Source: Hymenopus coronatus
Taxonomy: Eukaryota > Arthropoda > Insecta > Mantodea > Hymenopodidae
Direction of reading: 5' to 3'
DNA: 64,000 nt
NCBI GenBank assembly: GCA_030762935.1
Contig: CM060900.1
Location: 387,027,132-387,091,131 of the forward strand
How positions within the stretch are numbered: position 1 is the first letter of the stretch; the number at the start of each line of letters is the position of its first letter. The notes beneath the pieces were generated by a model, which saw only the letters and a list, made by a program, of their open reading frames with translations, was not told the origin of the DNA and did no database searches. Of the stretch, positions 47,095 through 58,968 are shown piece by piece. The position numbers were made by a program, and so were the translations under genes.

Positions 47095-48322
47095 AAAATG
47101 CTCACTCCTTATAAATGCGTTACGACATGCCATATTAGAACAATGCCTCCGCAACGCATGTAACATGCTAAGCAAGAATTAAGTTAAATTCTGTCCATAA
47201 GTGTTGTGCACTAATAAACTCTAGAACTGCAAGGTATTTCGTATTTTTCAGTATAATGGGCATATTATGCGTAATTTAAAAACTATAAAGGATTTCTGCA
47301 TTTTGATTAAAAGAATTGGTAAGAAAGTAATTCAAATGAAGTAAATCGGCCATTTTTACTCCTTTAGTACTTGTTTTTCAAACATTTTCCTGGATCATCT
47401 AAATTAAGTTTTCCAATCTTAAATTTCTGGGTGGCCGTGCTTATATAAGTATATGTCGTCAATATTTTTAATATATCCAATCGCTACCGGCCTTAGAATT
47501 GCTGCTGTGAAAATTCTACAACACTGCTACTACTGCTATTTTACACGAAGTGAAACTAACAATCAAAGTCAGGTAGTGCCAAGGTTGTTGTAATGCGGAT
47601 GTATCATAACAAATACCTGAATTAAATAGGAGAAATTTGTTGCTTGAGCAAAACAGTTTGGGCCTACAATGATCTCTCATATAAATTACTTGCTTACATT
47701 TGTCGCCTACGATAGCGGAGTTTTTGTAAGAGATTTTCAGGCGGAGGTTAACCCTGCATGACCCTTACCTTATTGTTTCCCAACTGTGACGCAGTATAAA
47801 CATAATTTGTGTGCGAGCTACCTGTAGGACAGGTTCTTCCACTTAGTCAAATGACGTCACAAGGATGTTGCCGTGAAGAGAGGAGAGTGAATACCTATAT
47901 GCATAGATATTTGGTGCGATGTTTCTGGTTGACGCCATTAGAGTCAACGTTCTGTTAGAGTTAGCTATCCAAAATCGCTACGTTTCCCTTAAGCTTTTCC
48001 TTTTGAGTCTATCCCATGATAAAATTTGATTTCTAAGAAAGGTGAAAAATGTACTGATTTTTTCACTAGATAAATCATAGATAATAGAAAAATCTGAAAT
48101 ATGTTTTTGCCACGGTATTCAGAGGTTTATACAATTTACTCTTTCATACAGTTCGTTTTTTTTTATTCTGTTTATCCTCCTCGTATGTAGAGCTTAACAG
48201 CTCCAGGATTTACAAGCCATTTCCTGGGTTCAGGTTCTGTTGAAAAGCAGAGGCTCTGGATCAGAGAGCAGCCAGGATGGATATTCAGGCCGATTGCCTG
48301 GAATGAAGTGGGGAGATTGATT
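47095..48322. other. Unannotated stretch
   Basis: AT-rich; no gene or element recognised apart from a 63-codon minus frame without motif (48,172-48,363). Confidence 0.4.
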
Positions 48323-48556
48323 TTTTTTAAGCTTAAGGAACGTTCCTTAACCTTGTTGTTCATAATACCAGACGATAAACGATGCTCCAGTAATCTCGGG
48401 TCTTGGAACTTACTGGAAGTTACTAGACATTCGTCTTCTGAGGATAAGAAAAAGCTCCGAAAGAAACATTATCCGAACAACTCGCCCTAAGCAGGATTAG
48501 AACTTCTGACCTTTTGAATGTGAAGGTACACACTACCCCCACACTACCGAGGCGGG
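48323..48556 (-). mobile_element. tRNA-derived SINE, family E
   Basis: Tail-side T run at the left, then 'aagcttaaggaacgttcctt', 'accagacgataaacgatgct' and 'ttcgtcttctgaggataag'. The tRNA-like head at the right has a degraded B box ('gcaggattagaacttctg'). It abuts the next SINE with no gap. Confidence 0.82.
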
Positions 48557-48725
48557 CCAGTGAATGAAATGAAATGACGCTAAAGGTATGAAATGGGAGG
48601 TGATTGTGTAAAAAATGGTGGAGGAAACCAGAAAATTGGAAGAAAACTAACCAATACGGTACTTCGTTCACTACAAATCCGTCATGCAGTTTACTGGGAT
48701 AGAACCCAGGCCTCCTAGGTGAAAG
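48557..48725 (-). mobile_element. tRNA-derived SINE, related to families B/C
   Basis: On minus the head contains 'cagatcactcgcctttcacc' and the B box 'gggttctatccc', then 'gtttcctccacca'. The head resembles the family B and C heads; the body is short and diverged. Confidence 0.65.
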
Positions 48726-48765
48726 GCGAGTGATCTGCTACATACTTGGCACACAAAAGAATTAA

Positions 48766-49018
48766 TCTCCGTGGTCTAGGGGGCCATGAGCATCTAGTTC
48801 CCGAAGTTGCAGGTTCAATCCCGGTCGAGAGAACTTTTGTCTGGCGTAAAACCCTTAGTATGGCTTCCTTCCGAAAGGGGAAAAGCCAGTAGCCACGTGT
48901 CGAAAATTTGTGGCACATAATAGAACCTCAAGCCTTATGTCTGGGCAAAATTTGCCGGATGGGATGCTAAATATATAACTGTGAAAGAATGTCCATAAAT
49001 AAAACTCAATTTCATTTT
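48766..49018 (+). mobile_element. tRNA-derived SINE, family A
   Basis: The head 'tctccgtggtctagggggcc' is followed by the B box 'ggttcaatcccgg', 'cccttagtatggcttccttc', 'gtggcacataatagaacctc' and a tail 'ccataaataaaactcaattt'. It is diverged from the copy at 26,110 but co-linear. Confidence 0.87.
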
Positions 49019-49942
49019 TTGGCACAAAAGATAATCAACTCAGATCACAGTGTAAGGAGCGGCGCAGAGTGGAATTTAGCTCATAATCAATAGGACGTGT
49101 ATCTGCAAGTTTTTCTCTTCTTGGTTTGTGTGCTCTTAGTTTAGGTTTTTTCTTTTCTTTCCGTTTCATATCAAATACCATTACATTTAAAATTCACGTT
49201 GACGAATACAGACCGAAACTAGCGTACTATGTGTATAAATCGGGCTTCATATTTATTCGGCCGTATCCGCCAGTCGGTTGTTTGCGCATGACGCCAATAC
49301 TTTTCAGCGAGTTTATCACCAGTCAGTGTTGCCAACGTGGTGGTGCTCCCCTAAATTTAGGTGGAATAATATTCCCTAGGGGGAACTTGAGGGATAAGTA
49401 CTTCAGGGAGTAATGTAGGGGGAAGCTGCCTTCTGAGGAAATTCCAAGGGATTCTCGAATATGCAAAATAAACTTCAAAAGTTAAAAGTGATTTAATTTT
49501 ACCTAGAGTTGAAACAATTTTTGTTCATTTCTCATTGGCTCGCGAGGATGTTGATGCGAAAAAAAATGCAGTTACATGAAACGGAGCATATGCTTCGAAT
49601 GAGATATTAGCCTATCCTTTTTTTGTTTCCATTTTTTTTTTTTTTTTGCATATTTGTTCCACCACTTATTTTTCTACCTCGTTGGAGCGAGAGTACTTGC
49701 TATTCAAATACTTTAGTTATGGAATGAACTGCAAAATCTGGGAGCGAAATCTTGCGCATTGTAAACTTTATACAAAATGTACCACAGCCACAGTTGAAGG
49801 TTATCTAAAATGCAAAACTACCGGTATGAATTTTATGATCCTGCTAGTTCTTTATAATGATTTAAGGCAAATCGTGGCCTTTCCTGAAAGAGTTGTCAAA
49901 AACGTTGAAAGTGTTTCAAATATGACGGAATCCTCTCCCCAA
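49019..49942. other. Unannotated stretch with a 161-codon frame running into a microsatellite
   Basis: A plus frame (49,646-50,131) has about 95 codons of ordinary composition (Cys, Tyr, Asn, Lys) before it enters the CATA repeat. I recognise no family. A second frame of 95 codons (49,126-49,413) is likewise unrecognised. Confidence 0.35.
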
Positions 49943-50024
49943 ATACATACATACATACATACATACATACATACATACATACATACATACATGCATGCAT
50001 ACATACATACATACATACATATAT

Positions 50025-50063
<39 letters not shown>

Positions 50064-50099
50064 TACATACATACATACATACATACATACATACACACA
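49943..50099. repeat. (CATA)n(CAGA)n(CATA)n compound microsatellite
   Basis: About 70 bases of mostly CATA, then about 36 bases of CAGA, then CATA again and a short CA run. Repetitive open frames on both strands here (poly-YVCM and similar) are artefacts of the repeat. Confidence 0.97.
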
Positions 50100-50481
50100 C
50101 AGAGTTAAAGTATTTTAAAGAATTATTCTAAAAAAATTTAATATTTTTGCCGATGTGGGGGGATTTCAGATATGATATATGTTTCAACTCAACTCATGAG
50201 AGACAGTGTACATGCGTAGTCGGACACAAAATTCCGAGCAAAGCTGGATATGAATCATGGTAGCCAACACGTCTCCGGGCAAAGGTTATATTATAGTATT
50301 TGCGCCCTGCCACTTTATTTACAACACTTGATTAAGCCGTGACGATAGCTTGCCCACAACTCTGTCCCGTATTGCATATTGCAGGTTTCCCCTATATGTC
50401 CCGAGTTGCTCACTGCTCTTTTGGTACGCGCCCAAGCTGAAACATCCGTATATAGCAGGGTAATTTTGCTTCTGAATTGGT
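50100..50481. other. Unannotated gap
   Basis: No feature recognised. Confidence 0.45.
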
Positions 50482-50650
50482 AGCCGGTCCCCATGGCCGC
50501 GCTCGCCAAGGCGTCCCGCTTTGGTGCTTCGTAGCGCTGGGGATCGTGGGTTCGAGTCCGACCTTGAGCATGGGTGTTGTATGTTTGTGTATATGTGTGT
50601 GTTGTAAAAGTAAGAAAATAGTAATAATACGGCAAAACAATTTAAAAAGA
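50482..50650 (+). mobile_element. tRNA-derived SINE, family D, best copy
   Basis: Head 'ggtccccatggccgcgctcg', then 'tttggtgcttcgtagcgctg', B box GGGTTCGAGTCC, 'accttgagcatgggtgttg', a short TG-rich body and an A-rich tail from about 50,640. Open frames on both strands here are SINE translations. Confidence 0.88.
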
Positions 50651-51978
50651 AAAAAAAGGTAAATAAAAAAAGTAGGGTATACAGTGCCGGAGTCCTGATC
50701 AGACTCCGGTACTGTATTTAAAAAAAAAATGGCCAGTCACAGTGCTTCTTGCACAGAGTTAACAAAAGAAGCTATGGATGTTAACAGTTTTGAGGTCAAT
50801 TTAATGAAATGTATCTTCAGTTGTAACTTTCCAGGATTTGCATATTGAACTTCTTTCGCTTGCTCCTCATAAACTCGAAATCTCTGTACGTATGGTGATC
50901 GGTACGCAAGTAATAATTGGGCGGTTTTTATACACTGGAGTGTCTCAGATTTTATGCACAATTCTTTCATGGGGGGAGGGAGATAAAAACAAATTGTTCA
51001 TACTCTTTACATCAGTAAATGGAAAATGGATTACGCAGAATAAATTAAGAAAGCATCACGCAATAAAAATGGTAGTAAACAAGTATTCAATTAGTTCAAG
51101 GCACAAATAAGTCAATAACTTGCGAATCTGAGAATCTTAGTACTTGATGTAATCCTATATAACAAAAATAATTCCTACGGCGGCTAATATCGTATTGATT
51201 CCTCATATCCTTCCGGTTCGGAATTAGTACACAATTCTGCGAATTTTGTGATTGATGGTCACTTCCATTTTGTGCAAAGAACGTACAAAATGTCCTAGTT
51301 AGAATAGTTCTGCACCACTAAAGTACATTAACCTGTATGCGAACTCAGAAATACGTGCAGTCTGAGGTTCAATAAATATTGCTACTTATTTGGCAACAAC
51401 CTCTTCAGTAATGCCACCAGCACGTGCTCTCTATACGCTCGGCAAGTTGCTGGAAATTATGATGAGGTGGTAAAAAAGAAGGTCGCTCGCACTTTAAATT
51501 AAACGGACCTCTGCAAGTTTCGAATCCTACTACCAACACGAGGTCGTTGAACGAAACACGTTTGAAGCTTTGCTACTGACGCTTGCCTACGTTTACTGGT
51601 TTGTAATGACGTTACTGTCGTGTTTAACCCCTTTTTGAACACCGTGGTTAAGAAGGAGCTTGCGGCGCAGCCAAGTCCGCATCTTGTCGTCCTTCGGGTC
51701 TCTACTTCCTCCCTCCCTCCCTCGCAGGGGTCACGAAAAAATACAATGGGCTTACTAAAATGGCCACCGAGCGTGCTGAGTTCCAGAGGCTGAGGCTGTA
51801 GCCAATTATAAAAACTATCACCCGTTTATTTATTAAAATTAGAAAATAATGGTATACGTTGGTGGCAGTTCTAATGTTTGTAAAGTTTTTACCTTAGGAA
51901 TCACAATTTAATCAGGTATTGATTTACAATGTAAAATAAAAGTATTATCGACGTATTGTTTCATCCAGTACAGGTTAT
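50651..51978. other. Unannotated stretch
   Basis: A short perfect hairpin 'gtgccggagtcctgatca' then 'gactccggtac' lies at about 50,683-50,714. Otherwise no gene; a 90-codon plus frame (50,838-51,110) has no motif. 51,600-51,790 is GC-richer. Confidence 0.4.
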
Positions 51979-51989
51979 AATAATATTAA

Positions 51990-52030
<41 letters not shown>

Positions 52031-52040
52031 CTATTATTAT
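51979..52040. repeat. (ATT)n microsatellite
   Basis: About 15 ATT units with small interruptions at each end. Confidence 0.95.
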
Positions 52041-52136
52041 TACTTGTAGTAGAAGCGTTTCTGGCAGGGAAAATCTTACAAATATATAAGCAGGCGAGTT
52101 GGATTCCCACCGGTAGAAGTAAGGAGCTCCAGTAGT

Positions 52137-52615
52137 ACTAGGTAGCAACATCAGCAGCAGCAGCAGTACTAGTAAGAAGCAGTAGCAGTACGCAGTAGCA
52201 GTAGAACTAAGGAATAGCGGTAGCAGTAAGAAGCAGTAGAACCAGTAGCAACAACAGCAGTAGCAATACGTAAGTGAAAGTTGTAGCAGTCAGTAGTATG
52301 TAGCAGGAGCAGATGTAGCAGTAAGTAGTAGCAGCAGCAGATGAAGTTGTGAATAGCAACAGCAATTAGCCACAGCAGTAGCAGTAAGCACCAGCAGTAG
52401 CAGATATAGCAGAGAGTGGCAGCAAGATGTAGCAGTGAAAAGCAGCAGCTGTAGCACCTGCAGTAGTAGTACGTAGCTGCAAGATGTACTTGTGAGTAGT
52501 ATACAGTGGCAGCAGCAGATGTAGCAATGAATGTAGCAGTGAGTAGCAGCAGCAGGTGTAGCAGTGAGCAGCAGTAGAGTAAGTAAATAGTAACAGCAAC
52601 AGCAGCAGCACTAGT
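52137..52615. repeat. Degenerate AGC/AGT trinucleotide tract, ~480 bp
   Basis: Dense 'agcagcag', 'gtagcagt' and 'agtagcag' motifs with irregular spacers through the whole interval. The minus-strand frame at 52,366-52,611 (Leu/Tyr/Cys/Ala-rich) is a by-product of the repeat. Confidence 0.9.
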
Positions 52616-54479
52616 GGTAAGATGCAGAAACAGGTGCCTCCAGCTTAGTGTGGTGATATTTACTTGCCTGCTACTCTGTGGTCCTTGTGTACCTTTGGGC
52701 TATTTTTATGTTTTTGTCTTAAGATTAATAACCTGTTGCTTTAGCTCCCCATGCTCATTGTTGCATTCCAACGCAACCATTAATTCATCATCTTTATGAC
52801 CTACTTGTTCTTATATATTTTAAAAGAGAAACAAACGTTTTTTTCCTCCAGAGATTGGCATTCAAATGAAACACATTTTCTTAAATATTTGCATTTCATT
52901 CTGTATATTAAGGACTATTTGTTAAAGCCTTTTCGTTTCCCTATATTTATGTATAGCTGCAAATGACAGGTACTATTAGTCTTCCAAGACACAACCTAAG
53001 CAATCATATTGGGAAGTTATTTTTCATTTTTAGCTACGTAGCCTTGAAAGAAGAAAACGGCCAGAATCAATTTCCACACGTGGTAGCAGGTAGATATTTA
53101 AAATTCAGTTTTTAATAATTTAAAATAAGACATCTGAAGCGTCACTGAACGTCATTTATAAATAACCATTTCAGCTCACGTAATATTTTGATGAGTAGAA
53201 ACTCTAATGTGTTAATTACGTGTTTGAAGCAATAAGTGCACGAGAACACCTTATAAGTTTCTACAACACTTGGATGTTTGTGAATTTTAATCAGAAGTGT
53301 AGCTACGTTGTGTGTCATAGAATTTATTATTGATATATTCTAGGTGTGTACTATTCTTATTGATTCAAGTATAATTACTAAATTTAGTGGATCATATTTT
53401 GGTAACAGGGCCAGAATCCAAATTGCCGGTGTGTTTATACTGCTGCAAGATGCGTAATGAAGCTAAAATCAATGTGGTATACAGCGATGACTTGGGGTTC
53501 GGCAGCATTGTTTCTCAAATGAACAGGTATTAACTAAACGGCGTACTTGATGTTTCAGAATGTATTTAATTGCGTAATAGGCTGCAGGGAGCAGGTTGAA
53601 AGTTCAATTGATCGTGAAACTGCCATTTATCGAATATTAGCTAAACATCATTCAGATACCTTGTTAGAGAGGGGTTCCGAAATGTTTCGTTAAACATTTC
53701 GATGATGTCGCCAAATAAGGTTATTGTCAAGCTGTGGATCCGAGTCAACGTAACTTACAGTGAGCTTTATGTGTCTGGGAAATATTACAGAGCATAATAT
53801 TTATGTTAAGCTATACACAGATGATTATGAAAAGTGTCTAAAATCGTTTTTTGCCAGCTATGCTTACGATTTACAATATACTCAGTCCCTTAATTCTATT
53901 TGTTATAATTGCGGTATTTTTGTTATTTGATACTCTTTTCTGTTCATATTCGTTTATTTTTCACTTTAAGAATTGTTCTACCTTCTTAATCTCTTAATGA
54001 ATTATTTCAATGATAATATATTTGTATCGATCAAAAACAATTCATAATTTATGTATTGTTTTCTCCAAATTTCAGCTCCTTTAATTTTAAATATTATATA
54101 TGGGCATCCTACTTTGCATTATGTATAGGGCATTGAGTTTGTGGAATACCCTTCCCTTTGCCTTTTAGCCTCCATACTCTGGAACTCTCCCATGTAATGT
54201 CTTCTCGCTCAACTTCATTTGTTATATGTATGTATTTTTCTGTTCTTCATCAACCGTTCATCAGTATAAAAAAGACTAAGGATGTATTTTTGAGTACAAC
54301 ACTAAATATTTTTGGATTTCTGGATCCACAAATCCCTTTCTTGCCATTTTTTCACAAACTATTAATACTATTTTCTCTTTTTATTCATATCTCTCGTAAC
54401 CTATTACTTTTGCCTTAATAGTAATAAAATTGACTCATCAATCGTTGTTTATGACTTTATCTTTATGTTCTAGCCACTG
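52616..54479. other. Unannotated AT-rich stretch
   Basis: No gene or element recognised. The 86-codon frame at 54,158-54,418 may lie in the non-coding strand of the LINE remnant that follows. Confidence 0.4.
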
Positions 54480-54985
54480 TTTTAGCAAATTTCCTTAGCC
54501 TAAGTCTAAAATTCTATACCAAAATATCAATGCCCTTTCCATAATGCTTCCCCTACTTGCCACCCTGCCCAGCTCTGTGCTTCCTGTCTAACAGTTGCAT
54601 TTAGTAATCCAAGAATTACTCTAGAGAACATTTTATGCACCGCATCTATGGCTTCCTATCCCAATATCCGCGATTCTTTACTGTATAACATGTTTGCCTC
54701 AAACACCATATTATATACATTTTTTAACAGTTTACTATTTATATTAGGTATTCGGATATTTGTACACTCTGATAGCTGAAAGAGCTCCTTTTATTTCTTT
54801 AGTGTGCATTTCTTTTGTTTCTACCAATTACCACTAACCTCTGTTATAATTGCATTCCCTCACTACCCTATACGCTTTGTTTTCATCCTTCCAGTTTTAA
54901 TATTTACTCAATTTTCCCTCTTTCTTAAACACGGCAATCGGTGTCTTGGCCCACTTTTAAGTTACGTTCTCAAATGGAAATGTTA
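54480..54985 (-). pseudogene. LINE reverse-transcriptase C-terminal remnant
   Basis: On minus, about 54,715-54,520 reads MVFEANMLYSKESRILG, then EAIDAVHKMFSRVILGLLNATV, then a W-x-V-G-E-A-L-W-K-G-H-Y-F-G-I stretch. This follows the order L-L-Y-G-S-E-x-W-G ... I-x-x-V-x-x-x-F-x-R-x-x-L-G-x-x-x-x-T-x-N-x-A that follows the reverse-transcriptase domain in many LINE ORF2 proteins. Stops interrupt it and upstream RT motifs are not visible. This is a recalled motif match and should be treated as probable only. Confidence 0.5.
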
Positions 54986-55049
54986 ACATTCAAACCATTA
55001 TATGTTTTTGTACAAAGCGCCTAGTTGATGCAGCTATCATTCTGGTCTT

Positions 55050-55325
55050 GCCTTCATAGTTATTTTGGTCAGTGGATAGGAAGAAGGGGTCCTTTAGTTG
55101 GCCGTCCTGTTTTCTAGACATCACGCCAATGAACTGTATTATCTGGGTGGTACAGAAAGCCTGATTTATGTAATATCTGTTCAAAAGCAGTGGTGAGACG
55201 ATCATTGCGTGTAACAATCTGCATGGGCACCGTGCACAGTTGGTGTGGAGTACATTAAATTTGTAAAAACATACGACTTGTGACCACTTGTGACTGCGTG
55301 ATACATTCCTGTAGGGAAACACATG
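55050..55325 (+). pseudogene. Mariner-lineage transposase fragment
   Basis: Pieces in shifting frames read WIGRRGPLVG, then SWPSCFLDITPMNCIIWVVQK, then an ACNNLHGHRAQLVWSTLNL helix. They parallel the W-I-G-R-R-G ... W-P-x-R-S-P-D-L-T-P-M-D-F-F-L-W-G block and the C-terminal end of the same lineage as the 7.7 kb pseudogene. The third acidic position reads N here. Stops and frame changes are present; the N-terminal two thirds are absent. Confidence 0.68.
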
Positions 55326-56747
55326 AAAACATCACCTAAAAAAAAAAAACAACAAAGAAATACATTAGTTTTTGCCACTTTCAGCACACTGCATTCTGAA
55401 AATAATAGTAAAGAAAAAATTAGATCAGTAATAATGATGGTTAGAACCTCTTCATGGTTATGTAGCCAAGTCTAACAGCCCTCACCAATATTCCAAATTA
55501 TAACCATATATTCTAATAGGTCTTTTGACCAGTATTTTTCTTCCATATGGCCCAGTGAGGAGAAATGTCATTTCGAGACTACTAATGCCTTAACAAGTGA
55601 CCGTGCTAAAATACCAAAGTACTGAAATTAAAAGATACAAATGGATTTTAAATTATAAAGTAGCGTTCGATTTTGCGTCTATTTTTTACCTTAATGGCTT
55701 TAAAACTTAACTATTTGGGGTAAGTTAATTGTGCTTTACATTTTGAAGCAAAACAGGACGGTTGCTATAACATTGCAGAAAATGAGTTTCTTGTTATTGA
55801 CTTTCCTTTATTTTCTTGATCAGTATATATAGTAAATGTTTTCCTGTGTGTTCTTTACTTTCAGAAACTTGTATTAAGACTAATTAATATTTTTGCTGAG
55901 AGAGAAGGGAGGGGAGAGAAAATATAAAAAAGTAATACGAATTTTGGGTGTTATGTAGAACTAAATGAGTAAAAGTTTGAAAATAGTAATTGAATATTAA
56001 CGTTTCATTAAAGATAGACGTTTTGCAGTAAATTCGATTGTCGTACATCCGTACAGAAGGGATTTTAAATGTTAGACATGTTACATGTTAAACCTGGTTT
56101 GAGTTCCACTTTATAGTGGAATTAAAAAGGAACTAAAGTTAACCTTTATGTCAAAAGCATGTTTCTGAACTGCAGCCGAACATGCAAGTGGTTGTAGAAC
56201 AAAACGTTCCTTAAAGCTAACTCTCTCGCTTTCCGTCGCAAAGGAAGATGTGAAAGGTTTCCCTTGGGGAACCTGTCTCTTTCGTTGTGCACTGAAATCG
56301 GCGAAAAGAATTCGACATTCAGATTCCCAGTTTCAGGAATCCCTATATAGAGCGCTTTATATTTAAGGTATGTAGGACAACTTTAAATCGATTTCAGAAT
56401 CCTTGCTGCAGTGTGTATGAGGTTTTAAGATTTGTTTTCATAAACAAGTTTCATAAATGATGGGAACTAAGTTTTGTGGTAGAGACGTAATTCCTATTGC
56501 TGCAGAGTGGGAACGCAGAATACATTATATGGCGACACTATGGCATTACAACCTTAATGAAAAGAGATATACAAACAAAAACGTGTGTGTGCTACAAATA
56601 GCGAGATAGCTCTCTTGGGTTTCAAGGGACAATTATATTCTATGGTGTCTTGATCAACGTTTGTGTAACCATAAAAACAGAGCTAGGGGTTAAACAGTTG
56701 CATTTAACTACCTGCAGCGTTAGGCATGAATTTCATATGTAGTTTTT
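55326..56747. other. Unannotated AT-rich stretch
   Basis: No gene or element recognised. Confidence 0.45.
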
Positions 56748-57034
56748 TTGTTTTTGTTTTTTTTATGTTCATTTATATATCCCCCTTTAACATCTAAGGT
56801 CATATCGGGGGCTTCGAATTAGAAACAACTCGTTGTCTGCAGCTTTACGTTGGGTTTAAACTATTTTATTTACTCAAACACGCACACTTTCACTCAGACA
56901 TACGTACTTCCAGACTCTGTGTGGGATAGGGAATAACTCTGGTTAAAGAAAAATTCCCCGCCCCAGCCGGGAATCAAACCCGGGACCTCCGGGTGAGACG
57001 TCAGCTCGCTGACCACTCAACCACGGAGGCAGTC
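56748..57034 (-). mobile_element. tRNA-derived SINE, family F, with 11-bp target-site duplication
   Basis: On minus the head contains 'gcctccgtggttgagtggtc' (A box TGGTTGAGTGG) and the B box GGGTTTGATTCCC, both excellent. The body has an 'agtctggaagtacgtatgtc' block and a T run on plus at the tail. ATGTAGTTTTT at 56,737-56,747 is repeated at 57,035-57,045. The head is the best tRNA match in the window. Confidence 0.9.
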
Positions 57035-57092
57035 ATGTAGTTTTTCATCTCGTCTGAAATAAACAACTTGCTTATTTCAGACCCTCCTGGCA

Positions 57093-57315
57093 TTATTTCT
57101 GGTAGTCTCTAACGCCCGCTTTTACTGCTTGTGGCACCGCAGGCGATGACACTGGTGATAGATGAAATGAAGATGGAGTACCGATGGAATGCGATGTAGG
57201 GGAAAACCGGAGAAAACCCGCCCCTGCGCCGCTTTGTCCACCACAAATCTCACATGTGGTCGCCCGGCCGTCTAGATGAGAGGCGAGAGGTCTAACCACT
57301 CGGCCACGGCGCGGC
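57093..57315 (-). mobile_element. tRNA-derived SINE, family C, with 11-bp target-site duplication
   Basis: On minus: 'gccgcgccgtggccgagtgg' (good A box), a shortened B-box region ('acggccgggcgacc', B box partly lost), 'catgtgagatttgtggtgga' and 'tgcggtgccacaagcagtaa'. CCCTCCTGGCA flanks it exactly at 57,082-57,092 and 57,316-57,326. Confidence 0.92.
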
Positions 57316-57326
57316 CCCTCCTGGCA

Positions 57327-58079
57327 ATGGCCAACCTTATATTTCTAATCACACATTTAATCATCGTTGTTTAGCGCGTTAATCCGCCATTGATAACATC
57401 TCCACTTATACAAATTGTTTTTTCTTAAAAGGAGGTATTTTTCAGGACGGGTAGTTAGGAAACTTCCAGGGTATTCTTTCGTTCAAACCCCAATTCACAA
57501 CATGGCTTGTCACATCTCTGCTCAGTTTTAAGTTCTGTAGCTACGAAAAGCAATGCTTCACTTCTGCAGCACTCTTAACATGTAACGATATTAGTAATTT
57601 TCTCTTGACTCGCAGCGGTTGGCTTGCAGGACTATTAACTGCCTGTGTGCTTATTTGCTCGCTCTTTGAGCGAAATAAGGGAGCAAATAAATGCCTATTG
57701 TTAACGGTATTGCTTAAGTTAAATCTTTGGCTGTGAATTTTGGCTATATCGTATAGTGTATTTGGATAGTGAGTGCCATTGCGGACATCCTGTCCTGTAA
57801 GGAAAATATAAATCCCGTAAAAGCTCGACAGAGTTATTCGCGTTGTCTCTAATAATATATTTTATATGGAGCCTGATCACAATTACTTTCCTTGCTTGTC
57901 CCTGTAAAGTGTTGTCCTGTATACATATTACGGCAGTATTTTGTACTTCTCTGGTGAACGTATTATTGTCTTCTGCCTAGTTTTAAGTTGAATTCTGAAT
58001 AACATCATGTTACCTATGAATATAGCAGCCTGTCTTCAAAGTTGCCAATTATAAGTCACTCAATATGAAACCTCAAAGC
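57327..58079. other. Unannotated stretch
   Basis: No feature recognised. Confidence 0.45.
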
Positions 58080-58312
58080 CCACGGCAGAGGACAATGGAT
58101 TTTTTCAAGTGTAAAAATCATTAGCATGGCTTCCTTCGGAAGGGAAGTGAACTCTTTGTCGTAGATTTGCGGCACATAAAAGAACTTCAAGCCTGATAGA
58201 GAGGCCTCTGAGCAAAATTAAACTATCTTTCACGCCCAGTATAAAATAGGACACTGAGAACCACAGCAGTTAAAGAGCGTCCATTAATAAAACGTCATTT
58301 CTTTCATTTACA
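58080..58312 (+). mobile_element. tRNA-derived SINE, family A, 5'-truncated
   Basis: The tRNA-like head is missing. The body starts near 'cccacggcagaggacaatgg' and then has 'atggcttccttcggaaggga', 'gagaggcctctgagcaaaat' and 'gtccattaataaaacg'. Confidence 0.85.
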
Positions 58313-58679
58313 AGCCCACCGATAACTCAAAAACGTGTCTCGAAACAAACATAATAGACCGGAAATTGTTGCAAAGTCCTCTGGTTTGTGACTTCTACTG
58401 AGACAGTGACATATTAAACATATGCAGTGCATATGGAGAATTTTCCTTGGGGTGGAACACATGTCTATGGGAAGTAACATTTCCCATATATTGCACTGCA
58501 TTTAGATCGAAAGAATTCGTAAACAGCTTTATTTCTTGAAGGAATCCTCTTTTGAATATTGAATAAGCATGTTTATTTAGTTAAAATAATGCTTATCTTT
58601 CTTTAGTACTTACTAAATATGTAAGCGTAATGATAAACTGAAGACTTAGTTATCCGGAAAGGTGACTCCTCAATGGTTT
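58313..58679. other. Unannotated gap
   Basis: No feature recognised. Confidence 0.45.
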
Positions 58680-58931
58680 GCATGGATACAGCCACACGCA
58701 CAGCATAAACTCACACAACATAAACACCCACATGCATACACACACGTAAGAAATATGTCCACACCCAGCCAAAGCATACACCCACAATCACACAACATAC
58801 ACCCACATAATATAAACCCACATTCACACAACATGCACCGACACTTACATACATTGCACACCCATACACATAATAGACACTCACACAACAAACATACACG
58901 AAAACGACATAAAACCACTCGTACATAATAT

Positions 58932-58968
<37 letters not shown>

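Noticed and set aside
49852..50100. Minus-strand open frames of 60-82 codons rich in Tyr-Val-Cys-Met
   Set aside because: They are translations of the CATA/CAGA microsatellite in all three frames.
52366..52611. 81-codon Leu/Tyr/Cys-rich minus frame
   Set aside because: Translation of the AGC-type tract.
56965..57034. Possible functional tRNA gene on the minus strand
   Set aside because: Excellent A and B boxes, but it is joined to a SINE body and flanked by a target-site duplication.
58662..58966. His/Thr-rich plus-strand and Cys/Val-rich minus-strand frames
   Set aside because: Produced by the CA-rich tract; no start context or domain.
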